A stretch of DNA of 64,000 nt, from positions 1,364,001 through 1,428,000 of the forward strand of contig NZ_SHLD01000001.1 in assembly GCF_004217615.1 (NCBI RefSeq). Reading direction: 5' to 3'. The stretch is from Micromonospora kangleipakensis. GTDB lineage: Bacteria > Actinomycetota > Actinomycetes > Mycobacteriales > Micromonosporaceae. The first letter of the stretch is position 1. The number at the start of each line of letters is the position of its first letter. Below, piece after piece: positions 1 through 10,028 of the stretch. The translations under genes and the position numbers were made by a program. Under the pieces are notes generated by a model, which was not told the DNA's origin, ran no database searches, and saw only the letters and a program-made list of their open reading frames with translations.

Positions 1-1
1 G

Positions 2-442
2 GTGGTCGTCGACCTGCAGAACGACCGGCAGAACGTGCCGGACTTCCTGCTCAACGAGCGCACGCTCTTCGTCGGGGCGGGCAGCATCGAGGCGTACGTC
101 GACTTCGCCAAGATCGCCGACGGGGCGGTGGTCGAGTCCGCCGACGGGAAGTCGGTGGAGATCAAGCTCCCCGCGCCGCAGCTCGGCGAGACCAACCTCG
201 ACCTGGAGAAGAGCTACGTCTTCGCCGAGCAGCGTGGCCTGCTCAACCGGCTGAACGACCTGGTGCAGGGCGACCCCAACCGGCAGCAGCAGGTGTACAA
301 GCTGGCCGAGGACCGGATCACCGCCGCCGCCCGGGACAGCGGGCTGACCGCCCGCGCCGAGGAGAACACCCGCAAGATGCTGGAAGGGCTGCTGCGCTCG
401 CTGGGCTACGAGAAGGTGACAGTCACCTACACCGCCCCCTGA
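2..442 (+). CDS. DUF4230 domain protein, 3' part only
   Basis: The frame is open from the left edge, so the real start lies outside the window; 146 codons are visible. The visible part contains the stretch ERTLFVGAGSIEAYVDF, then alternating strand-like segments and a helical C-terminus, which matches my memory of DUF4230 proteins. Members usually carry an N-terminal membrane segment and face outward; no activity is known. The gene ends 63 nt before a convergent pspC gene, with a shared hairpin between them. The family call rests on sequence pattern alone and no function is inferred. Confidence 0.75.
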   Translation: MVVDLQNDRQNVPDFLLNERTLFVGAGSIEAYVDFAKIADGAVVESADGKSVEIKLPAPQLGETNLDLEKSYVFAEQRGLLNRLNDLVQGDPNRQQQVYKLAEDRITAAARDSGLTARAEENTRKMLEGLLRSLGYEKVTVTYTAP

Positions 443-453
443 CCGGGTACGCC

Positions 454-487
454 GACGCGCCCGTCCCGGAAAAGGGGCGGACGCGTC
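454..487. terminator. hairpin between convergent genes
   Basis: Two 14-nt arms (454-467 and 474-487) pair with one G-U and one mismatch around a GGAAAA loop. It lies between the ends of the DUF4230 gene and the convergent pspC gene, so it can end transcription from either side. There is no clear U-tract, as is usual in high-GC actinobacteria. Confidence 0.6.
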
Positions 488-505
488 GCGTTCGGCTACC
501 GGGGA

Positions 506-712
506 TCAGTGGCGGGTGGCGGCGTAGCGGTCCTCGCTCGGCATCAGGATCCAGAGCACCAGGTAGACGATCACCTGGGTGCCGGGCAGCAGCAGCGACA
601 GCAGGAACAGCAGCCGGATCATGCCGGCCGACATGCCGAACCGCTGCCCCAGGCCGGCGCAGACACCGGCGAGCATGCGCCCCTCACGGGGCCGGACCAG
701 TTTGCGACTCAT
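506..712 (-). CDS. PspC domain small membrane protein
   Basis: This 68-residue protein is essentially one PspC domain: the basic N-terminus MSRKLVRPREGRMLAGVCAG leads into a hydrophobic segment (about residues 33-58) ending LVLWILMP. In phage-shock systems PspC is a small membrane protein that senses envelope stress or toxin-like signals; stand-alone copies are common in actinobacteria. I chose the ATG at 712 because a GGGAG ribosome site sits about 8 nt upstream. A longer reading to 871 has no recognisable content before this methionine. There is no pspA or two-component partner nearby, so its role here is open. Confidence 0.85.
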   Translation of the reverse strand: MSRKLVRPREGRMLAGVCAGLGQRFGMSAGMIRLLFLLSLLLPGTQVIVYLVLWILMPSEDRYAATRH

Positions 713-849
713 CGTCGTACTCCCACTCTGCGGCGATCCGCCGCGCTGACATCCACGGTAGAAAGGGGCGCCGAACCTGCCCTCGGTCACGAGGATGATC
801 GACGGTCCCCGGTAACCCAGGGAGTACCCGTAGGTGCTTACCGTTGCAA

Positions 850-1010
850 GTGAGTGCTTGTGAGCGCTCATGCAGTCCTGCCTTGCGGCGGGACGGTCCC
901 GGTCCTACCCGCCGAGGCGGTGCCGGGTTGACGCTTCACAGCCACCAGCCCGCAGGGGCGGGTCTTACAGTCGGCTCCACGTCCTGTCACCGGGCCACTC
1001 CCGGCGGTGT
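850..1010 (-). ncRNA. putative omega (guide) RNA / element right end
   Basis: TnpB elements encode their guide RNA across the 3' end of tnpB and the right end of the element. Here the C-terminal tail of the TnpB frame (GRGADCKTRPCGLVAVKRQP region) is unusually rich in hairpins on the minus strand, and short inverted repeats continue past the stop codon to about 850. The exact ends and the guide boundary cannot be set from sequence alone, so the coordinates are approximate. Confidence 0.35.
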
Positions 1011-2224
1011 CAACCTCAAACGCAAGCGCGGCGAGGTTGCGTGCGGCGTTCAGGTCCCGGTCGAGGGTCATGCCGCAGGTGGTGCAGGTGTAGGTGCGCT
1101 CGGACAGGGCCAGCTTGGCTTTCACCGCGCCGCAGCCCGAGCAGGTCTTCGAGGACGGATACCAGCGGTCGGCCACCAAGAGCTGGCCACCGTTCCATCC
1201 AGTCTTGTACGCCAACTGCCGGCGTAGTTCGGCGAACCCGGCGTCGGCGATGTGTCGGGCCAGGCGGCGGTTGCGCAGCATCCCGGCCACGTTCAGGTCT
1301 TCGACCACGAGCGTGCCGTACTCGCGGGCGAGGCGGGTGGTGAGCTTGTGGAGGCCGTCGCGCCGCAGGTTCGCCACCCGCGCGTGCGCCCGGACGACCT
1401 GCCGGCGGGCGCGTTCCCACCGATTTGAGGGCCGCTGCCGGGTACGCCGGTCGGGACCGACCCGGCGGGACATGCGCCGGGCGAGGCGGCGCATCCGCCG
1501 GGCCGCGCCCTCGAGGTGGCGGGGGTTGGGCTCGAGCTTGCCGGTGGACAGCACCGCGAGGTGCTTCAGCCCCACGTCCACGCCGATCACGGCCTCCGGA
1601 CACATCGGGGCCCGTTCGGCGCGATCGACCTCGACGCAGAACGCGACATGCCACTGCCCACCGTCGCGGCGCACCGTCGCGGACAGGATCCGGGCCGTCC
1701 CGGCCTCCAAGCGGCGGGCGAGTTTGCGGGTCGACTCGTGGGTCTTCAGCCGACCCAACCGCGGCAACACCACATGCTTCCGGTCCGCCTCGACCCGAAT
1801 CGCCCCAGTGGTGAACCGGACGCTCGGCGCACTCCGACGGCGGGACTTGAACCGGGGAAACCCGACCCGCCGCCCGGCCCGCTTACCCGTCCGCGAGTCC
1901 GACCAGTTCTTCAACCCCCGAGCCAACGCGTCGAGGCCGGTGTTGAACGCCTCCTTCGAACACTCCGCCCACCACGGCGCCACGTCGCTTTTCGCCACGT
2001 TCCACGCCTTGCGCAGCGCGGGCAGCGACCAGCCCACCATCGGCGTCAGGTCCGCCTCGGCCAAGCCGTAGCTCCGCTCGGCGGCACGCTGTTCCATGAC
2101 GGCCTTGATGCGCGCGAGCGCCCAGTTGTGGCGCTACCCGCGCCGCACCGGCGTGCGCCAGCAACGCCCGCTCCTGCAACGGCGTCACATCCAGCGCGAA
2201 CCGGTACGCCTGCACCGTCTTCAC
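868..2224 (-). pseudogene. tnpB: TnpB-type RNA-guided nuclease with an N-terminal frameshift
   Basis: This is a TnpB (IS200/IS605-IS1341 type OrfB) protein. From the GTG at 2224 the first ~30 residues read MKTVQAYRFALDVTPLQERA and so on. The frame is then lost at the doubled G at about 2130-2131. Removing one base restores the expected HNWALARIKAVMEQ and joins the 409-codon frame that begins at 2097. In that numbering the RuvC residues look intact: D174 (GVDVGLKHL), E266 (VVEDLN) and D346/D348 (LDRDLNAARN). So does the zinc ribbon Cys319-Cys322-Cys338-Cys341. No TnpA transposase is nearby. It may be a decaying gene, a sequencing error, or a shortened protein from the ATG at 2097 lacking the first part of the wedge domain. 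Confidence 0.85.
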
Positions 2225-2713
2225 GCCGTCTCACCCCCGGCAACACCCTCCACCGCCAGGCAAACCCAATACGCCACAGCCCGACGACGATAAAGGCGGG
2301 CACAAAGCCGGGTCAGGATCTTCACTCCATTACCGGCCGCACCACGAGACCCAGGGAAGCCGCCCATTTCTTCAATTTCACAACGCCACTCTTAACACAG
2401 CGATGCGCACTAAGGCTCCTTCCATCCCGAACAGCGGTCACCCCCCGGGGGGTCCGCGTCGACCCGCCACTGCGCGTCCCGCCAGCGAGTCGGGCCCGGA
2501 GGGCGGATGCCGAAGCGGTGACGGAGGAAAGACGGGAGGGGGCGGAGGGTGGGTGGGGTGCGGGAGTGCGCCGGCGCGGACGGGGTGAGCTGGACGGGTA
2601 GGCTGGACGGTCGGGCGCCCACACCCCGGGCACCCGCCAGCCGCCCCGGACCGGGTCGGCACGACCGGGCCGTGTTCCGCACAACGGGGTACGACGGCGA
2701 GGAAAGTGCAGCC
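2225..2713. other. 489-nt gene-free stretch between tnpB and sdaA
   Basis: No convincing gene is seen. The part nearest tnpB (about 2225-2415) probably holds the left end of the TnpB element and includes the most AT-rich stretch (about 2367-2415). A perfect 14-bp palindrome ACCCCCCGGGGGGT lies at 2440-2453. The part next to sdaA carries its leader; the ribosome site GAGGAAAG ends about 9 nt before the sdaA ATG. No target-site duplication could be defined. Confidence 0.6.
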
Positions 2714-4084
<1,371 letters not shown>

Positions 4085-4087
4085 GCC

Positions 4088-4116
4088 CGGCGGGGTGACC
4101 CGGGCCGACCCCGCCG
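4088..4116 (+). terminator. hairpin after sdaA
   Basis: A perfect 9-bp stem CGGCGGGGT / ACCCCGCCG with an 11-nt loop starts 4 nt after the sdaA stop and precedes the ribosome site of the next operon. It is a plausible terminator, though short. Confidence 0.45.
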
Positions 4117-4153
4117 ATGTCGGCGACGAGCGGCGGGAAGCGAGGAGGGGCCG

Positions 4154-4981
4154 GTGACGTCAGGCGTCGGGGCGCTCTGGTCGGCCCGTAACTCGCTGCG
4201 GATCCTGGTCAAGCGGGATCTCGCGGTCAAGTACCAGCAGTCGGTCCTCGGCTACCTCTGGTCGCTGATCGAGCCGCTCGGCATGGGCGCGATCTACTGG
4301 TTCGTGTTCGGGGTGCTCTACTCCGGGGCCACCCGCCGGCACCTCGGCGACGCGGCGGGGTCGTACCCGCTCTTCCTGGTCACCGGCATCTTCGCCTGGA
4401 TGTGGGCCAGTTCGGCGATGAACGAGGCGACGAACGCGCTGACCGGTCAGGCCCGGCTGATCACCACCATGAACGTGCCCCGCCAGGTCTTCCCGATCGG
4501 CCGGGTCACCGGCCGCTTCGCCGAGTACGCCGCCGGCCTGCCCATCCTCGTCGGCATCGCCGCGGTCTACGCGGCGCACGGGAAGATCCACCCCGGCTGG
4601 TCCCTGCTCGCCCTGCCGCTGGCCGTGGCCGTGCAGCTCGTCCTGCTGGTGGGGATCGCGCTGCTGCTGTCGGCGTGGAACGTGCTGATGCGGGACATCG
4701 AGCGGTTCATGCGGCTGATCATCCGGGTGCTCTTCTACGCCACCCCGATCATCTACCCGCTCAGCCTGGTCCGGGACTCCGGCATGCCCACCTGGGTGAA
4801 GCTGGCCTACGAGCTGAACCCGCTGGTCGGCATCTTCCAGCTGCACCACGCGATCTGGTACCCGGACGAGTTCCCGGACGCCCGGCTGCTCGCCACCACC
4901 GTGCTGGGCAGCCTGCTGGTGCTGACGTTCGGCTGGTGGTCGTTCCGCCGGCTCGAACCGGCCGTGCTCAAGGAACTGTGA
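4154..4981 (+). CDS. ABC-2 type polysaccharide/teichoic-acid export permease
   Basis: Membrane permease of the Wzm/TagG family, 275 residues with about six membrane segments. The N-terminal VKRDLAVKYQQSVLGYLWSL signature and the C-terminal WWSFRRLEPAVLKEL are typical of this family. The GTG at 4154 follows GAGGAGG with 5 nt spacing. The gene is first in an operon: its TGA touches the ATG of the ATPase. With the ATPase it should move a lipid-linked surface glycan or polyol-phosphate polymer across the membrane. The downstream CDP-alcohol transferase and TagF-like genes favour a phosphate-linked (teichoic-like) polymer, but the polymer itself is not identified. Confidence 0.92.
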   Translation: MTSGVGALWSARNSLRILVKRDLAVKYQQSVLGYLWSLIEPLGMGAIYWFVFGVLYSGATRRHLGDAAGSYPLFLVTGIFAWMWASSAMNEATNALTGQARLITTMNVPRQVFPIGRVTGRFAEYAAGLPILVGIAAVYAAHGKIHPGWSLLALPLAVAVQLVLLVGIALLLSAWNVLMRDIERFMRLIIRVLFYATPIIYPLSLVRDSGMPTWVKLAYELNPLVGIFQLHHAIWYPDEFPDARLLATTVLGSLLVLTFGWWSFRRLEPAVLKEL

Positions 4982-5722
4982 ATGGCGATCATTGAGGCGG
5001 AGGGCCTCGGCATCCGCTTCGTCCGCAACCGGCGCCGCCAGCTCCGGCTGCGGGAGCTGCTCATCCACCGGGGCGGGCGGACCGCGGCCACCGGCCAGTT
5101 CTGGCCGCTGCGCGACGTGTCGTTCCGGATCGAGCCGGGTGAGACGGTCGGCGTGGTGGGGCGCAACGGCACCGGGAAGAGCACGCTGCTCCGGCTGATC
5201 GCCGGGGTGCTGATCCCGGACGAGGGCCGGATCCGGGTCCACGGGGACGTCGCGCCGCTGCTGGAACTCTCCGCCGGATTCTCCAACGACCTGACCGGCC
5301 GGGAGAACCTCTATCTGGTCGGCGGCCTGCACGGGCTCTCCACCGGCTACCTGCGCCGGCACTTCGACGAGATCGTCTCGTTCGCCGGCGAGCAGGTCGA
5401 GCGCTCGATCGACACCTCGGTGCGGCACTACTCGTCCGGGATGAAGGTCCGGCTCGGCTTCGCGGTGATCGCGCACCTGCCGCACCCCGTCCTGCTGGTG
5501 GACGAGGTGACCGCGGTCGGGGACGCGGAGTTCCGCGCCAGGTGCTATGCGACCATCGAGCGACTTCTCGCGGAAGGGCGCACGCTGGTGCTGGTGTCAC
5601 ACAACGAAAAGGACCTCACCCGGTTCTGTCGTCGGGGGCTCTACCTCGACGCGGGCCGGTTGACCGTCGACGGGACGATCGACGAGGCGCTCGCCGCCTA
5701 CGCCAGCGCGGCACCGCGGTGA
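4982..5722 (+). CDS. ABC ATPase partner (TagH/Wzt-like)
   Basis: ATPase subunit of the surface-polymer exporter. Visible motifs are Walker A GRNGTGKS (60-67), signature YSSGMKVRLGF (about 150-160) and Walker B LLVDE (171-175). At 246 residues it lacks the C-terminal glycan-binding domain found in long Wzt proteins, so substrate choice would not depend on a modified chain end. The start ATG directly follows the permease stop, and its own stop overlaps the next start (GTGA), so the three genes should be translationally coupled. Confidence 0.93.
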   Translation: MAIIEAEGLGIRFVRNRRRQLRLRELLIHRGGRTAATGQFWPLRDVSFRIEPGETVGVVGRNGTGKSTLLRLIAGVLIPDEGRIRVHGDVAPLLELSAGFSNDLTGRENLYLVGGLHGLSTGYLRRHFDEIVSFAGEQVERSIDTSVRHYSSGMKVRLGFAVIAHLPHPVLLVDEVTAVGDAEFRARCYATIERLLAEGRTLVLVSHNEKDLTRFCRRGLYLDAGRLTVDGTIDEALAAYASAAPR

Positions 5723-7668
5723 CGCTCGCGATCGTGCTCGCCGCCGAGGCGGCGGGCGGGGCGGACGACGCCGGGGAGCGCCTGGCCGGGCAGTGGCGGC
5801 GGGCCGGCGTGACCGAGGCGCGGGTCGTCGCCGACCTGTCCGAGCTGGCCGCGCTGGTGGCCGCCGCCACCGGCCCGGTGCTGGTCAGCGGCGCGGACCT
5901 GGTGGCGCACACCGCCGTACTCAAGCATCTGGCGACCAGCCCGGTCGGGCCGACGGTGGCGCTGGTGCTCACCGACCCGCCCGCGCCCGGGCAGGTCGCG
6001 GTCCGGGAGGAGCGCGGCCAGGTGGTCGCGGTGGGCGCCCCCGGCGAGCTGGCCGACGCGACCGGGATCTTCGGCGGCGCGCTGCGGGTCGGCGTCGGCG
6101 ACCTGCCGGCCCTGGTCGACGCCGCCCGGTCGGCCGCGACGGCGGCCGGGAGCGCGCCGGCCGGGCCTGCGGTGGACCGGCTCTTCGCCGACCTCGCGGC
6201 CCGCGGCACCCTGACCTTCGCCCACCGGGTACGCCTGCTCGTCGCGCACCGGGTCGTCGATCCGGCCGGCCGGGCCGCCGCCGAGGCGGCCGTCGCCGCG
6301 GTGGACGAGGACAAGGCCGAGCTGCGCCTGTCGGTGAAGGAGCGGGACGACTTCTTCACCACGTTCTTCGTCAGCACCTGGTCGCCGTACGTGACGAAGG
6401 CGGCGGCCCGGATCGGCCTGGGCCCGACCGCGGTCACCATGATCTCGGTGGCCTTCGCGGTGGCGGCGGCGGTGCTCTTCGGCGTCGGCGGGCGGCCCGC
6501 GCTGGTCGCCGGGGCGGTCCTGCTCTACCTGGGCTTCGTGCTGGACTGCGTGGACGGCCAGTTGGCCCGCTACACCCGGCACTTCAGCGCCTGGGGCGGC
6601 TGGCTGGACACCATGGCCGACCGGGCCAAGGAGTACGTGGTCTACGCCGGTCTCGGCTACGGCGCCACGCACGCCGGCTTCCGCTACGGCTGGGCCCTCG
6701 CCATCGCCGCGATGACCCTGCAGACGGTCCGGCACATGACCGACACCTGGTACGGCGTGCTGCACGACGAGGCCGCCCGCCGGCCCCGCCCGGCCGAGGA
6801 CGCCGGCGGCATCGGCGGGAAGCTGAACGCCGCCTCGACGAAGGTGCAGGCGGACACCGGCTCGGTGTCGTACTGGCTGAAGCGGACGGTGGTCTTCCCG
6901 ATCGGCGAGCGGTGGGCGCTGATGGCGCTGGCCGCCGCGCTCTTCGGTCCGCTGGTGGCGCTCTGCGCGGTGCTGGTCTGGGGGACGTTGGCGTTCGCGT
7001 ACACCGGGGCGTTGCGGACGCTGCGGGCCCGCTGGATGCGGGTGCCGGTGCTGACCACGGTCGACGCCACCCTGCACCGCGACGACGGCCCGCTGGCCCG
7101 GACCATGCCGGTGGTGCGCGGGCCGCTGGCGCTGGCGGTGTTCGGCGCGTCGGGCGCGGGGGCGCTGCTGCTGTGGGCGTTGGTGACGGTCCACGCCGGG
7201 CATCGGCTGCCCGGGTGGGCGGTGACGATCGGGCTGGTGGTCCTGCTGAGCGGGGCGCAGGGGGCGCGGGCGGCGCACGCCGGGCCGCTGGACTGGCTGG
7301 TGCCCGCCGCGCTGCGGGCCGGGGAGTACCTCTTCGCGATCGCCGTCGGGGTCGCCGGCCGCGCGCCGGCCTGGCTGATCTTCGGGTACGTCTTCGTGCT
7401 CACCCTGCACCACTACGACCTGACCGCCCGGCTGGAGAAGCGGCAGGCGGCCCCGCCGCTGCACGCCGCCACGCTGGGCTGGGAGGGCCGGTCGGCGGTG
7501 CTGGCTGTCGCGTCAATCGCCGGAATCGCGAGTATCGCTCTGGCTACACTCGGTACGTACCTTCTCGTGGTTTTCGTCGCGAGTGTGGTCCTCGCCTGGG
7601 TGGTCCTGCCGGCCCGCGCCCGCCGGACGCCGGTCCCGGTGGGCGGAGGTGACCGCTCGCCGGGCTGA
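5719..7668 (+). CDS. CDP-alcohol phosphatidyltransferase fusion protein (DUF5941-like C-terminus)
   Basis: Predicted integral membrane enzyme of 649 residues. The CDP-alcohol phosphatidyltransferase motif D-x2-DG-x2-AR-x8-G-x3-D-x3-D is complete: D276, D279, G280, A283, R284, G293, D297, D301. The first ~200 residues form a soluble domain that starts like a nucleotidyltransferase (TLAIVLAAE) but lacks the glycine-rich GGxGTR loop, so it may be degenerate. The C-terminal third has further membrane segments and resembles DUF5941. The enzyme should transfer a phospho-alcohol from a CDP-alcohol, probably to a lipid or polymer acceptor. The start is the GTG at 5719, which overlaps the ATPase stop by GTGA. 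The substrate is unknown. Confidence 0.88.
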   Translation: MTLAIVLAAEAAGGADDAGERLAGQWRRAGVTEARVVADLSELAALVAAATGPVLVSGADLVAHTAVLKHLATSPVGPTVALVLTDPPAPGQVAVREERGQVVAVGAPGELADATGIFGGALRVGVGDLPALVDAARSAATAAGSAPAGPAVDRLFADLAARGTLTFAHRVRLLVAHRVVDPAGRAAAEAAVAAVDEDKAELRLSVKERDDFFTTFFVSTWSPYVTKAAARIGLGPTAVTMISVAFAVAAAVLFGVGGRPALVAGAVLLYLGFVLDCVDGQLARYTRHFSAWGGWLDTMADRAKEYVVYAGLGYGATHAGFRYGWALAIAAMTLQTVRHMTDTWYGVLHDEAARRPRPAEDAGGIGGKLNAASTKVQADTGSVSYWLKRTVVFPIGERWALMALAAALFGPLVALCAVLVWGTLAFAYTGALRTLRARWMRVPVLTTVDATLHRDDGPLARTMPVVRGPLALAVFGASGAGALLLWALVTVHAGHRLPGWAVTIGLVVLLSGAQGARAAHAGPLDWLVPAALRAGEYLFAIAVGVAGRAPAWLIFGYVFVLTLHHYDLTARLEKRQAAPPLHAATLGWEGRSAVLAVASIAGIASIALATLGTYLLVVFVASVVLAWVVLPARARRTPVPVGGGDRSPG

Positions 7669-7685
7669 CGGAGGGCCAGGCCGGG

Positions 7686-9923
7686 ATGACTCTGATCAGC
7701 TTCGTCGTACCGGCCTTCAAGGTGCAGGGCTACCTGCGGGAATGCCTCGACTCGATCCTCGACCAGCCGTACGCCGACCTGGAGGTGATCGGGGTCGACG
7801 ACGCCTCCCCGGACGACAGCGGCGAGATCCTGGCCGAGTACGCGGCCCGCGACCCCCGGGTCCACCCGGTCCGCCTCGCCGAGAACGTCGGCCTCGGTCC
7901 GGCCCGCAACATAGGGCTGGACCGGGCCGTCGGCGAGTACGTCTGGTTCGTCGACGGCGACGACTGGCTGGTCGCCGGCTGCCTGCCGCACGTCGCCGAC
8001 CGGCTCCTCGCCACCCGACCCGACGCGCTGATCGTCGACCACGTCCGGGCGCACTGGAACAACGTCGGCACCCGCAGCGCGATGCGCGACGTCTTCCCGG
8101 AGCCGCCCGGCGAGGCGACGTTCCGGCTGCGCGACCGGCCGGAGACCATGCGGCTGCTGCACACCGCCTGGAACCGGGTGGTCCGCCGGCAGTTCCTCGT
8201 CGACCGGGAGCTGCGATTCGCCCCGGGCTGGTACGAGGACGTCTCGTTCAGCTACCCGGCGCTGATGGCCGCCGAGCGGATCGGGGTGCTGGACCGGGTC
8301 TGTCTCAACTACCGGCAGCGGCGGACCGGGGCGATCACCCGGACCCGGGGTGACCGGCACTTCGAGGTCTTCGCCCAGTGGCACCGGGTGTTCCGGCTGA
8401 TGGACCGGTGGGGGCCGGCGGTGGAGGAGCTGCGGCCCGCCGTCTTCGAGCGGATGATCTGGCACTACCTGACGGTGCTCGGCAACGGCGAGCGGACCGC
8501 CCCGGAGCTGCGCCCGGCGTTCTTCGCCCAGATCCACGCCGACTTCAACCGGTTCCGGCCGCCCGGCGGGTACCCGGTCCCCGGCGGCGTCGAGGGGTTG
8601 AAGCACCGGCTGGTGGCGGCCGGCCGGTGGCGTACCTTCAGCGCGCTGCGCGCGGCCAACCAGGCCGGGGACGCCGCCCGGCGCTCGGTGCGGCGGGTCC
8701 GCCGCCGGGTGCTGCCGGTGGCCCGGCGGACCGCGCGGGTGACCCGAAACGCGGCGCTGCGGGAGTACTACCGGGCCGAGCTGCGCCGGCCGCTGGACCC
8801 GACCCTCGCCCTCTTCGCCGCCTACTGGTACCGGGGGTACGCCTGCAACCCGGCCGCCGTGTACGCCGCGGCCCGCGCGCTCGCCCCCCAGGTCCGTGGG
8901 GTGTGGATCGTCCGGCGGGACCGGGTCGACACGCTCCCGCCCGGGGTGGAGTACGTCGTCGCCGGCACCCCGGCCTACTACCGGGCGCTGGCCCGGGCCC
9001 GCTGGCTGGTCAACAACGTCAACTTCCCGGACTTCGTCCGCAAGCGGCCCGGCTCGGTGCACCTGCAGACCCATCACGGCACGCCGGTGAAGGTGATGGG
9101 GCTGGACCAGCAGCGGTACCCGGTCGGCGCGATGGGAATGAACTTCGCGAAGCTGCTGCGCCGGGTGGACCGCTGGGACTACAGCGTCACCTCGAACAGC
9201 TTCTCCACGCAGATGTGGGAGCGGGCGTACCCGGCCGCGTACACCACGTTGGAGGTCGGCTACCCGCGCAACGACCGGCTGGCGCTGGCCACCCCGGAGG
9301 AGATCCGCAAGCTCCGGGCGGAGCTGGGCATCGGCCCGGACGAGCGGGTCGTGCTCTACGCGCCGACCCACCGGGAGCACCTGCCGGGCTGGCGGCCGCC
9401 GTTCGACCCGGACCGGCTGCTCGACGCGCTGGGTCCGGCCGGCCGGCTGCTGATGCGCAGCCACTACTTCCACGACCGGGACCGCCGGCCCCGGGGGCCG
9501 GCGGCGGGCGGGCTGCTCGACGTCAGCTCCCACGACCGGGTGGAGGACCTCTACCTCGTCGCCGACGTGCTGGTCACCGACTACTCGTCGGCGATGTTCG
9601 ACTACGCCGTCCTGGACCGGCCGATCGTCGTCTACGCCCCGGACTGGGAGGCGTACCGGGTGGCCCGGGGTGTCTACTTCGACCCGCTGGCGGAGCCGCC
9701 GGGCGCGGTGGCCGTGGACTTCCCCGGACTGCTCGAACTGTTCCGCTCCGACGCCATCCGGTCGACGCCCGCCGAGCAGGCCCGGCAACGGTTCCGGGCC
9801 CGGTTCTGCGCGCTGGACGACGGGCACGCCGCCGAGCGGGTGGTCCGCCGGGTCTTCCTCGACGACCGGCCTGGGCGCCCAGCCGGCGGCGTGGAGCGAT
9901 CCGGCGGGGTCGATGCGCCGTAA
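7686..9923 (+). CDS. GT2 glycosyltransferase fused to CDP-glycerol glycerophosphotransferase
   Basis: Two-domain enzyme of 745 residues. The N-terminal part is a GT-A glycosyltransferase: VVPAFKVQGYLREC, DDASPDDS near 38-45, and the DxD in WFVDGDDWL (D90, D92). From about residue 370 it is a TagB/TagF-type polyol-phosphate transferase with HHGTP (463-467), YAPTHRE, MRSHYFHDR and TDYSS (631-635). It should both add a sugar and add or extend a glycerol- or polyol-phosphate unit at the inner membrane face. The ATG at 7686 follows GGAGGG. It closes the operon begun at 4154. The fusion plus the exporter points to a sugar-decorated, teichoic-like polymer; this is inference. Confidence 0.92.
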   Translation: MTLISFVVPAFKVQGYLRECLDSILDQPYADLEVIGVDDASPDDSGEILAEYAARDPRVHPVRLAENVGLGPARNIGLDRAVGEYVWFVDGDDWLVAGCLPHVADRLLATRPDALIVDHVRAHWNNVGTRSAMRDVFPEPPGEATFRLRDRPETMRLLHTAWNRVVRRQFLVDRELRFAPGWYEDVSFSYPALMAAERIGVLDRVCLNYRQRRTGAITRTRGDRHFEVFAQWHRVFRLMDRWGPAVEELRPAVFERMIWHYLTVLGNGERTAPELRPAFFAQIHADFNRFRPPGGYPVPGGVEGLKHRLVAAGRWRTFSALRAANQAGDAARRSVRRVRRRVLPVARRTARVTRNAALREYYRAELRRPLDPTLALFAAYWYRGYACNPAAVYAAARALAPQVRGVWIVRRDRVDTLPPGVEYVVAGTPAYYRALARARWLVNNVNFPDFVRKRPGSVHLQTHHGTPVKVMGLDQQRYPVGAMGMNFAKLLRRVDRWDYSVTSNSFSTQMWERAYPAAYTTLEVGYPRNDRLALATPEEIRKLRAELGIGPDERVVLYAPTHREHLPGWRPPFDPDRLLDALGPAGRLLMRSHYFHDRDRRPRGPAAGGLLDVSSHDRVEDLYLVADVLVTDYSSAMFDYAVLDRPIVVYAPDWEAYRVARGVYFDPLAEPPGAVAVDFPGLLELFRSDAIRSTPAEQARQRFRARFCALDDGHAAERVVRRVFLDDRPGRPAGGVERSGGVDAP

Positions 9924-9939
9924 TAGGTATGTCACGAAC

Positions 9940-9956
9940 TGAACATCGCACGTTCA
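9940..9956 (+). promoter_or_regulatory. TGAAC-N7-GTTCA inverted repeat upstream of the sugar ATPase
   Basis: A short inverted repeat in a relatively AT-rich patch between the polymer operon and the ATPase gene, 73 nt before the ATPase start. It could be an operator for this gene, but five-base arms are weak evidence. Confidence 0.25.
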
Positions 9957-10028
9957 CCCGATGTGCTGATCCGATGATCCTGGTCACAGTCATTCCCGGG
10001 TTCGGCCGACGAACTGGGGGAGGAGACG

